64,000 bases of DNA from an uncultured Bacteroidota bacterium (lineage in GTDB: Bacteria > Bacteroidota > Bacteroidia > Bacteroidales > UBA932): the NCBI GenBank assembly GCA_937901965.1, contig CALGSW010000010.1:92782-156781 (forward strand), given 5' to 3'. The notes beneath the pieces were generated by a model. That model saw nothing but the letters and a program-made list of their open reading frames with translations. It made no database searches and was not told where the DNA came from. Shown in pieces: positions 51,478-60,803 of the stretch. A program made the translations under genes and the position numbers. Numbering within the stretch: position 1 is the first letter of the stretch; each line of letters opens with the position of its first letter.

Positions 51478-52842
51478 ATGTCTCAACTTTTAAATGAAGT
51501 GGGAGTTATGATTGTCTCATTTGGCAACTGGCTCTGGGGGCTTCCCCTATTTTTACTGCTGATTGGAGGCGGTCTTTGGTTTCTCGTTTACTCTGGCTTT
51601 GTTCCATTCAGATACTTTGGAAGAGCTATAAAATCTTTAAGGAAGAAGGAGGATAGTGCACCCGGACAGATTAGTTCATTTGAAGCACTGGCAAGTGCTA
51701 TTGCGTCTACTGTTGGAATGGGAAACATATCTGGTGTCGCCGTTGCAATTACAATGGGAGGACCAGGTACTATATTTTGGATGTGGGTAAGTGCTGTTGT
51801 TGGTATGGCAACAAAATTCTTTGAAGGAACACTTACAATTATGTTTAAAGGTAAGGATTCATCCGGAGAGGTACAGGGCGGACCAATGTATATGATTACT
51901 GAGGGATTAGGGAAATCATGGAAGCCCTTAGCCGTCTTTTTCTCTATTTTCGGATTGATTGGGACATTATGTTTAATGCAGGCTAATCAATTAACAGAAG
52001 CAATAACAACAGTTATTACTACCCCTATGGGTATTGAAAGCAGCATGTTATTAAAGTTTATAATTGGTCTCTCAATGACTATTATAGTTGCAGTAGTTGT
52101 ACTGGGTGGAATTAAAAGAATATCTAGAGTTGCTGCAAAATTAGTCCCCACTATGGTACTCATGTATTTTTTACTTGTAGGATACATTTTAATAACTCAT
52201 ATTTCATCAGTACCTGAAGTTTTTGCATCAATATTCAGAGAGGCTTTTCAGTTTAAAGCAGGATTAGGCGGACTGGCCGGATCGGCTATTATCATCGGAG
52301 CAAGAAGAGCTGCTTTTGTAAATGAAGCTGGTGTGGGAACTGCCTCAATGATGCATGGAGCTTCAAAAAATACTGAACCTGTAAGGGAGGGACTGGTTGC
52401 AATGATTGGTCCAGCTATTGATTCAGGATTAGTGTGTACACTTACAGCCCTTGCAATCCTGATTAACGGAGATTATGAAGTTTCAAAGTTGCAGGGAATT
52501 CAGATGGCAATGAACTCTTTTGAGCAGTCAATTCCCGGAATTGGTCAATACCTGTTATTGGGAATGGCTGTAATATTTGCATTTTCAACAATGTTTTCTT
52601 ATTCGTACTATGGAGTAAAGTGTACAAACTACCTTTTTGGTGCGAAGTATGCCCATTTTTATAATTATTTCTTTCTGATAATGTTGGTAGTTGGAGCTGT
52701 TATATCGTTAGATGTTGTTGTTGGTGTTATTGATAGTGCGTATGCTCTTATGGCAATACCAACAATGTTTACCTTATTAGTTCTGTCTCCAAAGGTAAAG
52801 AGAGAGATGAAGATTTATTTCAATAATCAAAAAACAAAGTGA
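51478..52842 (+). CDS. Alanine/amino-acid:cation symporter (AGCS family)
   Basis: A 454-residue sodium- or proton-coupled amino-acid symporter with about 11 helices. Family signatures are FEALASAIASTVGMGNISGV, GGPGTIFWMWVSAVVG, EVQGGPMYMITEGLG and ARRAAFVNEAGVGTA. Substrates of the family are alanine, glycine or glutamine. Its stop overlaps the argS start (TGATG), so argS is probably translated from the same mRNA. Confidence 0.93.
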   Translation: MSQLLNEVGVMIVSFGNWLWGLPLFLLLIGGGLWFLVYSGFVPFRYFGRAIKSLRKKEDSAPGQISSFEALASAIASTVGMGNISGVAVAITMGGPGTIFWMWVSAVVGMATKFFEGTLTIMFKGKDSSGEVQGGPMYMITEGLGKSWKPLAVFFSIFGLIGTLCLMQANQLTEAITTVITTPMGIESSMLLKFIIGLSMTIIVAVVVLGGIKRISRVAAKLVPTMVLMYFLLVGYILITHISSVPEVFASIFREAFQFKAGLGGLAGSAIIIGARRAAFVNEAGVGTASMMHGASKNTEPVREGLVAMIGPAIDSGLVCTLTALAILINGDYEVSKLQGIQMAMNSFEQSIPGIGQYLLLGMAVIFAFSTMFSYSYYGVKCTNYLFGAKYAHFYNYFFLIMLVVGAVISLDVVVGVIDSAYALMAIPTMFTLLVLSPKVKREMKIYFNNQKTK

Positions 52843-54620
52843 TGAGTTTAGAGTTTCATATAGCTAATAAATTAACGGAAGCAGTCAAAGTCTTGTACGG
52901 ATATGAAGTTTCAGGAGAAATACTTCAAGTTCAAACAACTAGAAAAGAATTTGAGGGTGATTTAACTACAGTTATCTTTCCTCTATTAAAGATTTCAAAA
53001 AAATCGCCAGAAGAGACTGGTCATGAAATTGGAAAATTCCTCTTTGAAAATGTGACAGAAATTTCTTCTTACAATGTAGTAAAGGGTTTTTTGAATCTTA
53101 CAATATCGGATGAGTACTGGATTAATTCTCTTAAAACAATCATCTCTTCTGAAAACTGGGGCACATTTCCAAGGTCAGGTAAAAAAGTGATGGTTGAATT
53201 TTCTTCGCCAAACACTAATAAACCGCTCCATTTAGGTCATATTAGAAATAATTTACTGGGATGGTCTGTCGCAAAATTACTTGAATGTAACGGACATGAA
53301 GTAATTAAGGTTAATTTAGTTAATGACAGAGGTATTCATATCTGCAAATCTATGCTTGCTTGGAAAAGAGAATCCAATGGAGAAACTCCAGACACTTCAG
53401 GATTAAAAGGAGATCATTTGGTAGGGAAGTATTATGTAATCTTTAATGATCTGCTTAAAAAAGAGATTGAGACACTGGCAGAGTCCGGGATGACAAAAGA
53501 GGAGGCAGAGAAATCTTCACAATTATTAAAAGATGCCCAGCAAATGCTTTTAAAGTGGGAACAGGGAGACAAAGAGACTGTTAACCTGTGGAAGAAAATG
53601 AATGGCTGGGTTTATGATGGATTTGATCAAACTTACAACAGGCTGGGAGTTTCATTTGATAAAACTTATTATGAATCTAACACTTATCTTCTTGGCAAAG
53701 AGATAGTTAACAAAGGATTGAGTCAAAACGTTTTTACAAGAAAAGATAATGGATCTGTCTGGTGTGATTTAACATCTGATGGACTTGATGAAAAATTACT
53801 ATTAAGATCAGATGGAACTTCAGTATACATGACTCAGGATTTAGGTACTGCTCACCAACGTTATTCTGAATATTCTTTTGATGAACATATATATGTTGTT
53901 GGAAATGAACAGAATTATCATTTTCAAGTTTTAAAACTCATCCTTAAAAAGCTCGGTTATAAATGGGCTGACAATATTTATCATCTCTCATATGGTATGG
54001 TAGAATTACCCCAAGGAAAGATGAAATCAAGAGAGGGTACCGTTGTAGATGCAGATGATCTTATTCAAAATATGGTTACAACAGCAAAAGAGACATCTAT
54101 GGAACTGGGCAAACTTGAAAACATGGATGAAGATTATAAATCTACTCTATTTGAACTACTTGGGCTTGGAGCATTAAAATATTTTATACTGAAGGTAGAC
54201 CCAAAAAAAACGATGCTTTTTGATCCAAAAGAATCTATTGATTTCAATGGAAATACTGGTCCATTTATTCAGTATACACATGCAAGGATTAAATCAATAT
54301 TAAGAAAAGCAGAGGAACAAAACATCAAAGCGGTTTTCAATTCGGCCCCTGTTAATCCAATTGAAATTGAAATAATTAAGCTTCTTAATAGTTTTCCGGC
54401 AAAAATTAAGGAGGCTGGTGATGCCCACTCTCCAGCTTTAGTTGCAAATTACTGTTATGATTTGGCAAAAGAGTTTAATCATTACTATCATGAAATTCCA
54501 ATTTTAAAGGAGAGTGATCTCTCTGTAAGGTCTCAAAGACTTGTTTTAATTGATACTATTGCAAAAATTCTTTCCAGAGGTATGGCAATTCTAGGAATTA
54601 CCCTTCCGGAGAGGATGTAA
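52842..54620 (+). CDS. argS: Arginyl-tRNA synthetase
   Basis: A 592-residue class I synthetase, started at ATG 52842 (a GTG lies one codon earlier). It has the N-terminal Add-1 domain (about 1-100), the HIGH motif as HLGHIRNN after SSPNTNKPL, the KMSKS-equivalent GKMKSREGTVVDADDL, and the C-terminal DALR anticodon-binding domain (about 480-592) ending ILGITLPERM. It charges tRNA-Arg. It follows the alanine symporter with a 1-bp overlap and precedes the YgiQ gene by 8 bp. Confidence 0.96.
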   Translation: MSLEFHIANKLTEAVKVLYGYEVSGEILQVQTTRKEFEGDLTTVIFPLLKISKKSPEETGHEIGKFLFENVTEISSYNVVKGFLNLTISDEYWINSLKTIISSENWGTFPRSGKKVMVEFSSPNTNKPLHLGHIRNNLLGWSVAKLLECNGHEVIKVNLVNDRGIHICKSMLAWKRESNGETPDTSGLKGDHLVGKYYVIFNDLLKKEIETLAESGMTKEEAEKSSQLLKDAQQMLLKWEQGDKETVNLWKKMNGWVYDGFDQTYNRLGVSFDKTYYESNTYLLGKEIVNKGLSQNVFTRKDNGSVWCDLTSDGLDEKLLLRSDGTSVYMTQDLGTAHQRYSEYSFDEHIYVVGNEQNYHFQVLKLILKKLGYKWADNIYHLSYGMVELPQGKMKSREGTVVDADDLIQNMVTTAKETSMELGKLENMDEDYKSTLFELLGLGALKYFILKVDPKKTMLFDPKESIDFNGNTGPFIQYTHARIKSILRKAEEQNIKAVFNSAPVNPIEIEIIKLLNSFPAKIKEAGDAHSPALVANYCYDLAKEFNHYYHEIPILKESDLSVRSQRLVLIDTIAKILSRGMAILGITLPERM

Positions 54621-54628
54621 TTATTATA

Positions 54629-56365
54629 ATGGTTCTAAAAGACAGAGATATATTTCCGATTCCTACATCTAAAAAGGAGATGGAGGCCCTTGGGTGGGAC
54701 TCTGCTGATATTATACTTTTTTCAGGAGATGCCTTTATAGACCATCCATCTTTTGGAACAGCCGTTATTGCAAGAGTACTTCTTGATAACGGATACAAAG
54801 TTGCTGTAGTTCCACAACCAAACTGGAGAGATGATTTAAGGGACTTTATAAAACTTGGAGAACCAAAGCTGTTCTTTGGTGTAAATGCAGGTGTAATGGA
54901 TTCAATGATTAACCATTACACTGCAAATAAAAGATTAAGAAGTAATGATGCTTATACTCCCGGAGGAGAATCCGGTAGGAGACCTGACTATGCAGTTATT
55001 GTTTATACACAAATTCTAAAAAAACTTTATCCCAATACTCCGGTCGTAATAGGTGGAGTTGAGGCCTCATTAAGAAGATTATCTCATTATGATTATTGGC
55101 AAAATAAATTAAAACCATCCATACTTGCTGATTCAGGTGCTGATTGGCTAGTATATGGAATGGGGGAGAAACCTGTCTTAGAATTAGCATATAAAATTGC
55201 AACAGGCGTTGATATTGAAATTATTAGAAGAACAAAGCAAATATCATATCTTTCTGACAAAAATGAGTCATTTTTCACTGATGCTATAATCTTGAATTCA
55301 TATGAAGAGTGTGTAAAAAACAAAATTGCTTTTGCTGAAAACTTTAGAATAATTGAATCTGAATCTAATTCCTGGAGTCCAAAACATATAATTGAGCCTG
55401 TAGGAGAACTTTATGTTCACGTAACTCCTCCGCATTCGTTGATGAGTTCCGATGAACTAGATAGTATTTATGATTTACCATATTCCAGAAAGCCACACCC
55501 CAGATACGGCGATAAAATAATTCCGGCATATGAAATGATTAAGTTTTCAATAACAACTCACAGAGGGTGTTTTGGATCCTGCACATTTTGTACAATTGCT
55601 GCTCATCAGGGAAAGTTTATTAATTCAAGAAGCCATAGATCCATTATTGATGAAGCCGTTAAGATTACAAAAATGGATGATTTCAAAGGGTATATTTCAG
55701 ATTTAGGAGGGCCGTCAGCAAATATGTATAAGATGGCCGGGAAAGATTTGACTAAATGCCACAAATGTAAGAGAGACAGTTGTGCTTTTCCTGTAGTATG
55801 TGCGAATCTTGACACATCACACCAGCCACTCATTGATATGTATAAAGGAGTCAAAACAATAAAAGGTATTAAAAAGGCTTTTATCGGAAGTGGTATCAGG
55901 TATGATCTTTTCCTAAACGAAAAGGGGTTCTTTGATGAAACGGGGAGAATGTATCTTGAAGAAGTAATACTAAATCATACTTCAGGATGGTTTAAAGTAG
56001 CTCCCGAACATACAGAAGAGCATGTTCTTAAAGCAATGGGAAAACCATCATTTAAATTATTTACTGTTTTGAAAAGAGAATTTGACAGAGTAGTAAAAAA
56101 CAAGGGGTTAAAGTATATGATTAAACCCTATTTTATTTCAAGCCACCCAGGATGTAATTTAGATGATATGAAATCACTGTCACAAAATGCTAATCTGAAG
56201 AACATCAGTCTGGAGCAAGTTCAGGACTTTACACCAACTCCTATGACCCGATCCTCAATTGCATTTTATACAGGAATAGACCCTAAAACTCTGAAAACAA
56301 TATTTGTAGAGAGAGATCCCATTATGAAGCAGAAACAAAAATCTTTTTTTTTAAATAAAAAATAA
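54629..56365 (+). CDS. YgiQ-family radical SAM protein
   Basis: A 578-residue radical SAM enzyme. The N-terminal domain (about 1-290) carries the YgiQ/DUF3362-family segments GWDSADIILFSGDAFIDHPS and PVVIGGVEASLRRLSHYDYW. The cluster motif CxxxCxxC appears as GCFGSCTFCTIAAHQG in the middle of the protein, and a second Cys group follows (KCHKCKRDSC). It is shorter than E. coli YgiQ (about 740 residues) at the C-terminus. The reaction is unknown. It is co-directional with argS (8-bp gap). Confidence 0.9.
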   Translation: MVLKDRDIFPIPTSKKEMEALGWDSADIILFSGDAFIDHPSFGTAVIARVLLDNGYKVAVVPQPNWRDDLRDFIKLGEPKLFFGVNAGVMDSMINHYTANKRLRSNDAYTPGGESGRRPDYAVIVYTQILKKLYPNTPVVIGGVEASLRRLSHYDYWQNKLKPSILADSGADWLVYGMGEKPVLELAYKIATGVDIEIIRRTKQISYLSDKNESFFTDAIILNSYEECVKNKIAFAENFRIIESESNSWSPKHIIEPVGELYVHVTPPHSLMSSDELDSIYDLPYSRKPHPRYGDKIIPAYEMIKFSITTHRGCFGSCTFCTIAAHQGKFINSRSHRSIIDEAVKITKMDDFKGYISDLGGPSANMYKMAGKDLTKCHKCKRDSCAFPVVCANLDTSHQPLIDMYKGVKTIKGIKKAFIGSGIRYDLFLNEKGFFDETGRMYLEEVILNHTSGWFKVAPEHTEEHVLKAMGKPSFKLFTVLKREFDRVVKNKGLKYMIKPYFISSHPGCNLDDMKSLSQNANLKNISLEQVQDFTPTPMTRSSIAFYTGIDPKTLKTIFVERDPIMKQKQKSFFLNKK

Positions 56366-56395
56366 AAAACTTGTAAAAAACTTATTTTTTTGCAC

Positions 56396-56403
56396 TATAA
56401 TTG
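56396..56403 (+). promoter_or_regulatory. -7-like box TATAATTG before the acidic protein gene
   Basis: Seven of eight matches to TAnnTTTG, followed by CACCCC, 27 bp before the ATG at 56431. The context is similar to the stable-RNA promoters (TTGCAC then a C run). Confidence 0.35.
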
Positions 56404-56430
56404 CACCCCTAATAAACCTGACAAAATTTT

Positions 56431-56823
56431 ATGGAGAAAAAGTCAAATACTACTAAGGACAAATCAGTGAGCAAGATAGCACCAAGTCAGTCAAAACGCA
56501 GATCGGTGGTAAGTTATAATAATCTAAGCCCAGAACTGCTTGCATTCCTTAAGGAGAAATATCCAAGAGGATATGCGGATTATATGGGTGAAATATTCAA
56601 AGTAGACAAACCAGACGGATCTTTTTTCTATGCCATATCACTTGAGGTTCCTGATGCAGTATATTTAGTTAAGGTTGATGTCAAGATTGATGACTACGAA
56701 GAGGCTGCTGATGAGCTTTTCGGCGGTGGATCAACAGATGTTGATGGTGCTGATCCGGATGAATTCCCAGAAGATGATTCTGCAGGCTCATTCGCTGAAG
56801 AATCAGATGATTCAGAAGAGTAG
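56431..56823 (+). CDS. Conserved-looking acidic protein of unknown function
   Basis: A 130-residue soluble protein in three parts: a basic Ser/Lys-rich N-terminus (about 1-27), a compact central domain (about 28-92, LSPELLAFLKEKYPRGYADY, then GSFFYAISLEVPDAVYLVKV), and a highly acidic tail (about 95-130) rich in Asp and Glu. Charge polarity of this sort recalls RNA-polymerase- or nucleic-acid-mimicking proteins, but no family is recognised. It stands alone between a promoter-like box and a strong terminator, so it is a monocistronic unit. Confidence 0.78.
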   Translation: MEKKSNTTKDKSVSKIAPSQSKRRSVVSYNNLSPELLAFLKEKYPRGYADYMGEIFKVDKPDGSFFYAISLEVPDAVYLVKVDVKIDDYEEAADELFGGGSTDVDGADPDEFPEDDSAGSFAEESDDSEE

Positions 56824-56850
56824 TACAAAATGAGTTTTGAACATATTTAC

Positions 56851-56875
56851 AAGGCTGAATTATCAGCCTTTTTTT
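56851..56875 (+). terminator. Terminator after the acidic protein gene
   Basis: Stem AAGGCTGA (56851-56858) / TCAGCCTT (56863-56870), loop ATTA, then a T run. Confidence 0.88.
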
Positions 56876-56887
56876 GTATTTTCGCAT

Positions 56888-58663
56888 ATGGCCTATCTAA
56901 AGAATATATCTCTTAATTTATTATGTAAAATTAGAGAGCTCCCGGAAAATAAGTTACTTTTCCTTATGGCTCTTATTGTGGGTTTAGGCAGTGGTATAGC
57001 AGCGGTTTTATTAAAACATGCAATCCATTTTGTTGCCTGGACTTTAAAAGGTTGGTTTAATACTCCGGCAGAGAGTATTCTTTATATATTTTACCCTGGG
57101 CTTGGCATGCTATTATCACTTTTATTTGTAAAATATATCATAAAAGATAATATTGGTCACGGAGTGACAAAAGTATTGACTGCAATTTCTCGAAATGAAT
57201 CAAAAATAAAACCTCATAATACTTGGAGCTCCCTGGTTGCCAGTTCTTTAACTATAGGGTTTGGCGGTTCTGTTGGAGCAGAAGCCCCAATCGTATATAC
57301 AGGTGCAGCAATTGGCTCTAATGCTGCTAGATGGATGGGACTCTCCAGTAAACATATAACAATTTTACTTGGTTGCGGTGCTGCTGGTGCTGTTGCAGGA
57401 ATTTTCAAGGCTCCTTTGGCAGGTATACTATTTACTTTAGAGATATTGCTCTTTAATATCTCAATGACTTCAATACTACCTCTGTTAGTTTCTGCTGTTA
57501 CTGCAACTACTGTCTCTTATTTATTTCTTGGTGAGAAGGTTGTATTTGCAAACTCAATTCTCCCTTTTAGTATGGCTAACATTCCATTCTATATTGTTTT
57601 GGGTGTTATTTGCGGTCTTATATCTCTATATTTTATAAGAATGACTTTAAAGATGGAAGATAAAATTTCATCAATAAAAAGGACTTTTAGAAGATGGATT
57701 ATCTCTGCAGCCTCTTTGGGTATACTTATATTTTTATTCCCGCCTCTCTTTGGTGAGGGGTATGAATCTCTTACATATTTATTAAATAACAACACAGTTG
57801 GTGCTATTGGCCCAAGTTTTTTTTCTGAATTATTTAAAATTGACTGGTTCGTTCCTGTATTTTTTACTGCCATTATATTTTTTAAAGTGTGGACAATGTC
57901 TTTTACTAACGCAGGGGGAGGAGTCGGCGGAACGTTTGGACCTACACTATTCATTGGAGGTGTTTCCGGATTTGTAATTGCCAGAGTTATAAATTTATCC
58001 GGACTGTACATATTACCAGAAGCAAATTTCGCACTTGTAGGAATGGCTGGTTTAATGGCAGGAGTTATGCAAGCTCCTATGACTGCAATTTTTCTGATTG
58101 CTGAAATTACAGGAGGATATACACTCCTTACACCACTAATAATAACATCAGCTATTTCTTTTGCTACAATAAGAACATTCGAGCCATATTCTATCTATAC
58201 AAAGAGAATTGCTAAACAAGGTGCTCTCTTAACACATAACAGTGATCAGGCTGTCCTGACACTCCTGAAGACTTCAGACCTGATTGAGACAGATTTTAAA
58301 ATATTGCCTATAGATGGAACGTTAGGTGATATTATTAAACAAGTAAGAGTGTCAAAGAGGAACATTTTCCCTGTTTTAGACGGAGATGGGATTTTAAGGG
58401 GTATTATTCTTCTTGATACAATACGCCATATAATGTTTGACTCCGATAAATATGATACATTAAAAATATCAGAATTAGCACAACCGGTTGATAACATGGT
58501 TTATGAGGAGGATTCGATGGAAAAAGTTATGAAAGTGTTTGAGGCAAGTTCAACTTGGAATCTTCCTGTTTGTGGTAAAGATGGAAAATTCAGAGGGTTT
58601 GTATCAAAATCTAAAATATTCTCTTCTTATAGAGAACAACTTCAAAAAGTATCACATGAATAA
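56888..58663 (+). CDS. ClC-family chloride channel/transporter with C-terminal CBS domains
   Basis: A 591-residue membrane protein. I start at ATG 56888; a longer frame from TTG 56837 would run through the upstream terminator. The ClC core (about 15-440) has GSVGAEAPIVYTG with the gating Glu132, KAPLAGILFTLEILLF and GGGVGGTFGPTLFIGG. At the position of the proton glutamate of E. coli ClC (Glu203) there is Ile186, and the GSGIP selectivity segment reads GHGVT. Two CBS domains (about 450-591) end the protein and may bind nucleotides. A -7-like box (TATTTTCG, 56877-56884) lies 3 bp before the ATG. Its stop overlaps the tex start by 8 bp. Confidence 0.92.
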   Translation: MAYLKNISLNLLCKIRELPENKLLFLMALIVGLGSGIAAVLLKHAIHFVAWTLKGWFNTPAESILYIFYPGLGMLLSLLFVKYIIKDNIGHGVTKVLTAISRNESKIKPHNTWSSLVASSLTIGFGGSVGAEAPIVYTGAAIGSNAARWMGLSSKHITILLGCGAAGAVAGIFKAPLAGILFTLEILLFNISMTSILPLLVSAVTATTVSYLFLGEKVVFANSILPFSMANIPFYIVLGVICGLISLYFIRMTLKMEDKISSIKRTFRRWIISAASLGILIFLFPPLFGEGYESLTYLLNNNTVGAIGPSFFSELFKIDWFVPVFFTAIIFFKVWTMSFTNAGGGVGGTFGPTLFIGGVSGFVIARVINLSGLYILPEANFALVGMAGLMAGVMQAPMTAIFLIAEITGGYTLLTPLIITSAISFATIRTFEPYSIYTKRIAKQGALLTHNSDQAVLTLLKTSDLIETDFKILPIDGTLGDIIKQVRVSKRNIFPVLDGDGILRGIILLDTIRHIMFDSDKYDTLKISELAQPVDNMVYEEDSMEKVMKVFEASSTWNLPVCGKDGKFRGFVSKSKIFSSYREQLQKVSHE

Positions 58664-60803
58664 GCTTTACATTGAATTAATCTCTAATGATTTATCAATC
58701 AATAAATGGCAAGTAGAACATTGTATAGAGTTACTTGGAGATGGATCTACAGTGCCTTTTATTTCCAGGTATAGAAAAGAGAAGACAGGCTCGTTGGATG
58801 AAGTTCAGATAGCACAGATTAAACACTATCAGTCAAAATTCGTTGAGCTTGACAAAAGAAAGAAAACTATATGTTCGTCAATTGAAGAGCAGGGGAAACT
58901 AACTGATCAATTAATATATCTAATTGAAGAGTGCGTTGACATACAAAAATTGGAAGATATTTACTTGCCATATAAACCAAAAAGAAAAACTCGAGCTTCC
59001 ATTGCGAGAGATAAGGGACTTGAGCCACTAGCTGAGATTATATTTAAGTTTAATACAACAAATCCCGGATTAACAGCAGAGAAATTTTTAAACGAATTTG
59101 TTTTAACGATTGATCAGGCATTGGAAGGATCAAGAGATATAATTGCAGAATGGGTTTCGGAGAACGTAAAAGTTAGAGAAGCACTCAGAAATCAATATTT
59201 AAAATACGCAAAGATTATTTCAAAAAAGCATAAGGACATAGAAAAGGATTCTGAAAGTAAATTCAGTAACTACTTTGATTTTTCAGGTAACATTTCCAAT
59301 ACGCCCGCGCATAGAATTCTTGCAATATTAAGAGGCGAAAGAGAGGGTGCTTTGTCGGTAAGATTGGAAATTGATTCATATTATTCTATTGAGGCAATAA
59401 AACGCATAATTTATTTTGAAAATAAATTGATTAATAGCCAATGTAAAGAACAAATAGATATTGCTATTGATGATTCTTACAAAAGGCTTCTTCATCCATC
59501 AATTGAGAATGAAGTTTTAAAAAATTCAAAATATAGAGCAGATATTGAGTCAATTAAAGTTTTTGGGGACAATTTAAATAGTCTTCTGTTAGCTCCCCCT
59601 GCAGGCCAAAAAAGAGTTCTTGCAATTGATCCCGGATTTAGAACTGGTTGCAAAATAGTGTGCTTAGGCAATCAGGGCGAATTACTTTATAATGACACAA
59701 TCTATCCTCATCCACCGGTAAATGAAAAAATTCAGGCAATCAAAAAAGTTTCAAATATTGTAGAATCTTACAAAATTCAACTTATTGCAATAGGTGATGG
59801 AACTGCAAGCCGTGAAACAGAGGCATTTATTAAGAAAATTCCACTACCTGAAGGGATTCAGGTTTATTCTGTCAGTGAAGACGGAGCCTCGGTATACTCA
59901 GCTTCTCCCGTAGCAAGAGAAGAGTTCCCGGATTATGATGTTACAGTAAGAGGAGCAATATCAATCGGTAGGAGAGTAATGGATCCTCTTGCAGAACTGG
60001 TTAAAATTGATCCAAAATCAATCGGAGTTGGACAATATCAGCATGATGTTGACCAAAGCCTGTTAAAAGAGATGCTTGACAACACTGTGATTAGTTGTGT
60101 TAATAAAGTTGGCGTAAATTTAAATACGGCAAGTAAACATCTATTAAGTTATGTCTCTGGTATTGGTCCTGTATTGGCAAAGAGTATAATTGAACACAGA
60201 GATAATAACGGTCCTTTTAAAACAAGAATGGAATTGCTTAAAGTTAAAAGATTAGGAAATAAAGTATTTGAACAATGTGCAGGTTTTCTTAGAATTCCTG
60301 GCGCAGAAAATCCTTTGGACAACTCGGCAGTGCATCCGGAGAGATATCATCTTGTTGAGAGAATTGCTAAAGACAACAAAGTGAACGTTAACACACTTAT
60401 CAATGATAAAACAATTAGAGAGTCAATAAAAATTGAAGATTATGTATCTGAACAAATAGGTATGCCTACTCTTAAAGATATCTTTGAAGAGCTTTCAAAG
60501 CCTGGCAGAGACCCGAGAAGTATTGCTAAAATGATGGAGTTTTCACAAGAGATTCACTCAATAGATGATTTAAGAGAGGGGATGATACTTCCAGGAATCG
60601 TATCTAATATAACAAATTTTGGCGCATTCGTAGATATAGGGATTAAACAAGATGGGTTAGTTCACATTTCACAACTATCGGAGAAATTCATATCCTCTCC
60701 TCAGGAAGTTGTTAAACTACATCAGCACGTATCTGTGAGAGTTATTGAAATTGACAAAGTCCGAATGAGAATTCAACTATCAATGAAAAATATAAAAAGC
60801 TAA
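58656..60803 (+). CDS. tex: Tex-type RNA-binding transcription accessory protein
   Basis: A 715-residue protein starting at ATG 58656 inside the end of the ClC gene. It has the N-terminal helical Tex domain (DGSTVPFISRYRKEKTGSLD), a YqgF/RNase-H-like fold (about 320-440, RVLAIDPGFRTGCKI), a helix-hairpin-helix region (about 490-560, LSYVSGIGPVLAKSIIEHRD) and a C-terminal S1 domain (about 640-715, GIVSNITNFGAFVDIGIKQD). It binds nucleic acid and is linked to transcription fidelity and stress. The last 4 bp overlap the convergent DMT gene. Confidence 0.95.
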   Translation: MNKLYIELISNDLSINKWQVEHCIELLGDGSTVPFISRYRKEKTGSLDEVQIAQIKHYQSKFVELDKRKKTICSSIEEQGKLTDQLIYLIEECVDIQKLEDIYLPYKPKRKTRASIARDKGLEPLAEIIFKFNTTNPGLTAEKFLNEFVLTIDQALEGSRDIIAEWVSENVKVREALRNQYLKYAKIISKKHKDIEKDSESKFSNYFDFSGNISNTPAHRILAILRGEREGALSVRLEIDSYYSIEAIKRIIYFENKLINSQCKEQIDIAIDDSYKRLLHPSIENEVLKNSKYRADIESIKVFGDNLNSLLLAPPAGQKRVLAIDPGFRTGCKIVCLGNQGELLYNDTIYPHPPVNEKIQAIKKVSNIVESYKIQLIAIGDGTASRETEAFIKKIPLPEGIQVYSVSEDGASVYSASPVAREEFPDYDVTVRGAISIGRRVMDPLAELVKIDPKSIGVGQYQHDVDQSLLKEMLDNTVISCVNKVGVNLNTASKHLLSYVSGIGPVLAKSIIEHRDNNGPFKTRMELLKVKRLGNKVFEQCAGFLRIPGAENPLDNSAVHPERYHLVERIAKDNKVNVNTLINDKTIRESIKIEDYVSEQIGMPTLKDIFEELSKPGRDPRSIAKMMEFSQEIHSIDDLREGMILPGIVSNITNFGAFVDIGIKQDGLVHISQLSEKFISSPQEVVKLHQHVSVRVIEIDKVRMRIQLSMKNIKS

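Noticed and set aside
56837..56887. Longer TTG start for the ClC gene
   Set aside because: The extra 17 codons run through the terminator hairpin of the preceding gene.
58539..58655. Longer start for tex inside the ClC gene
   Set aside because: This region codes for the ClC CBS domain in another frame, and Tex homologues begin near MNKLYIELIS.
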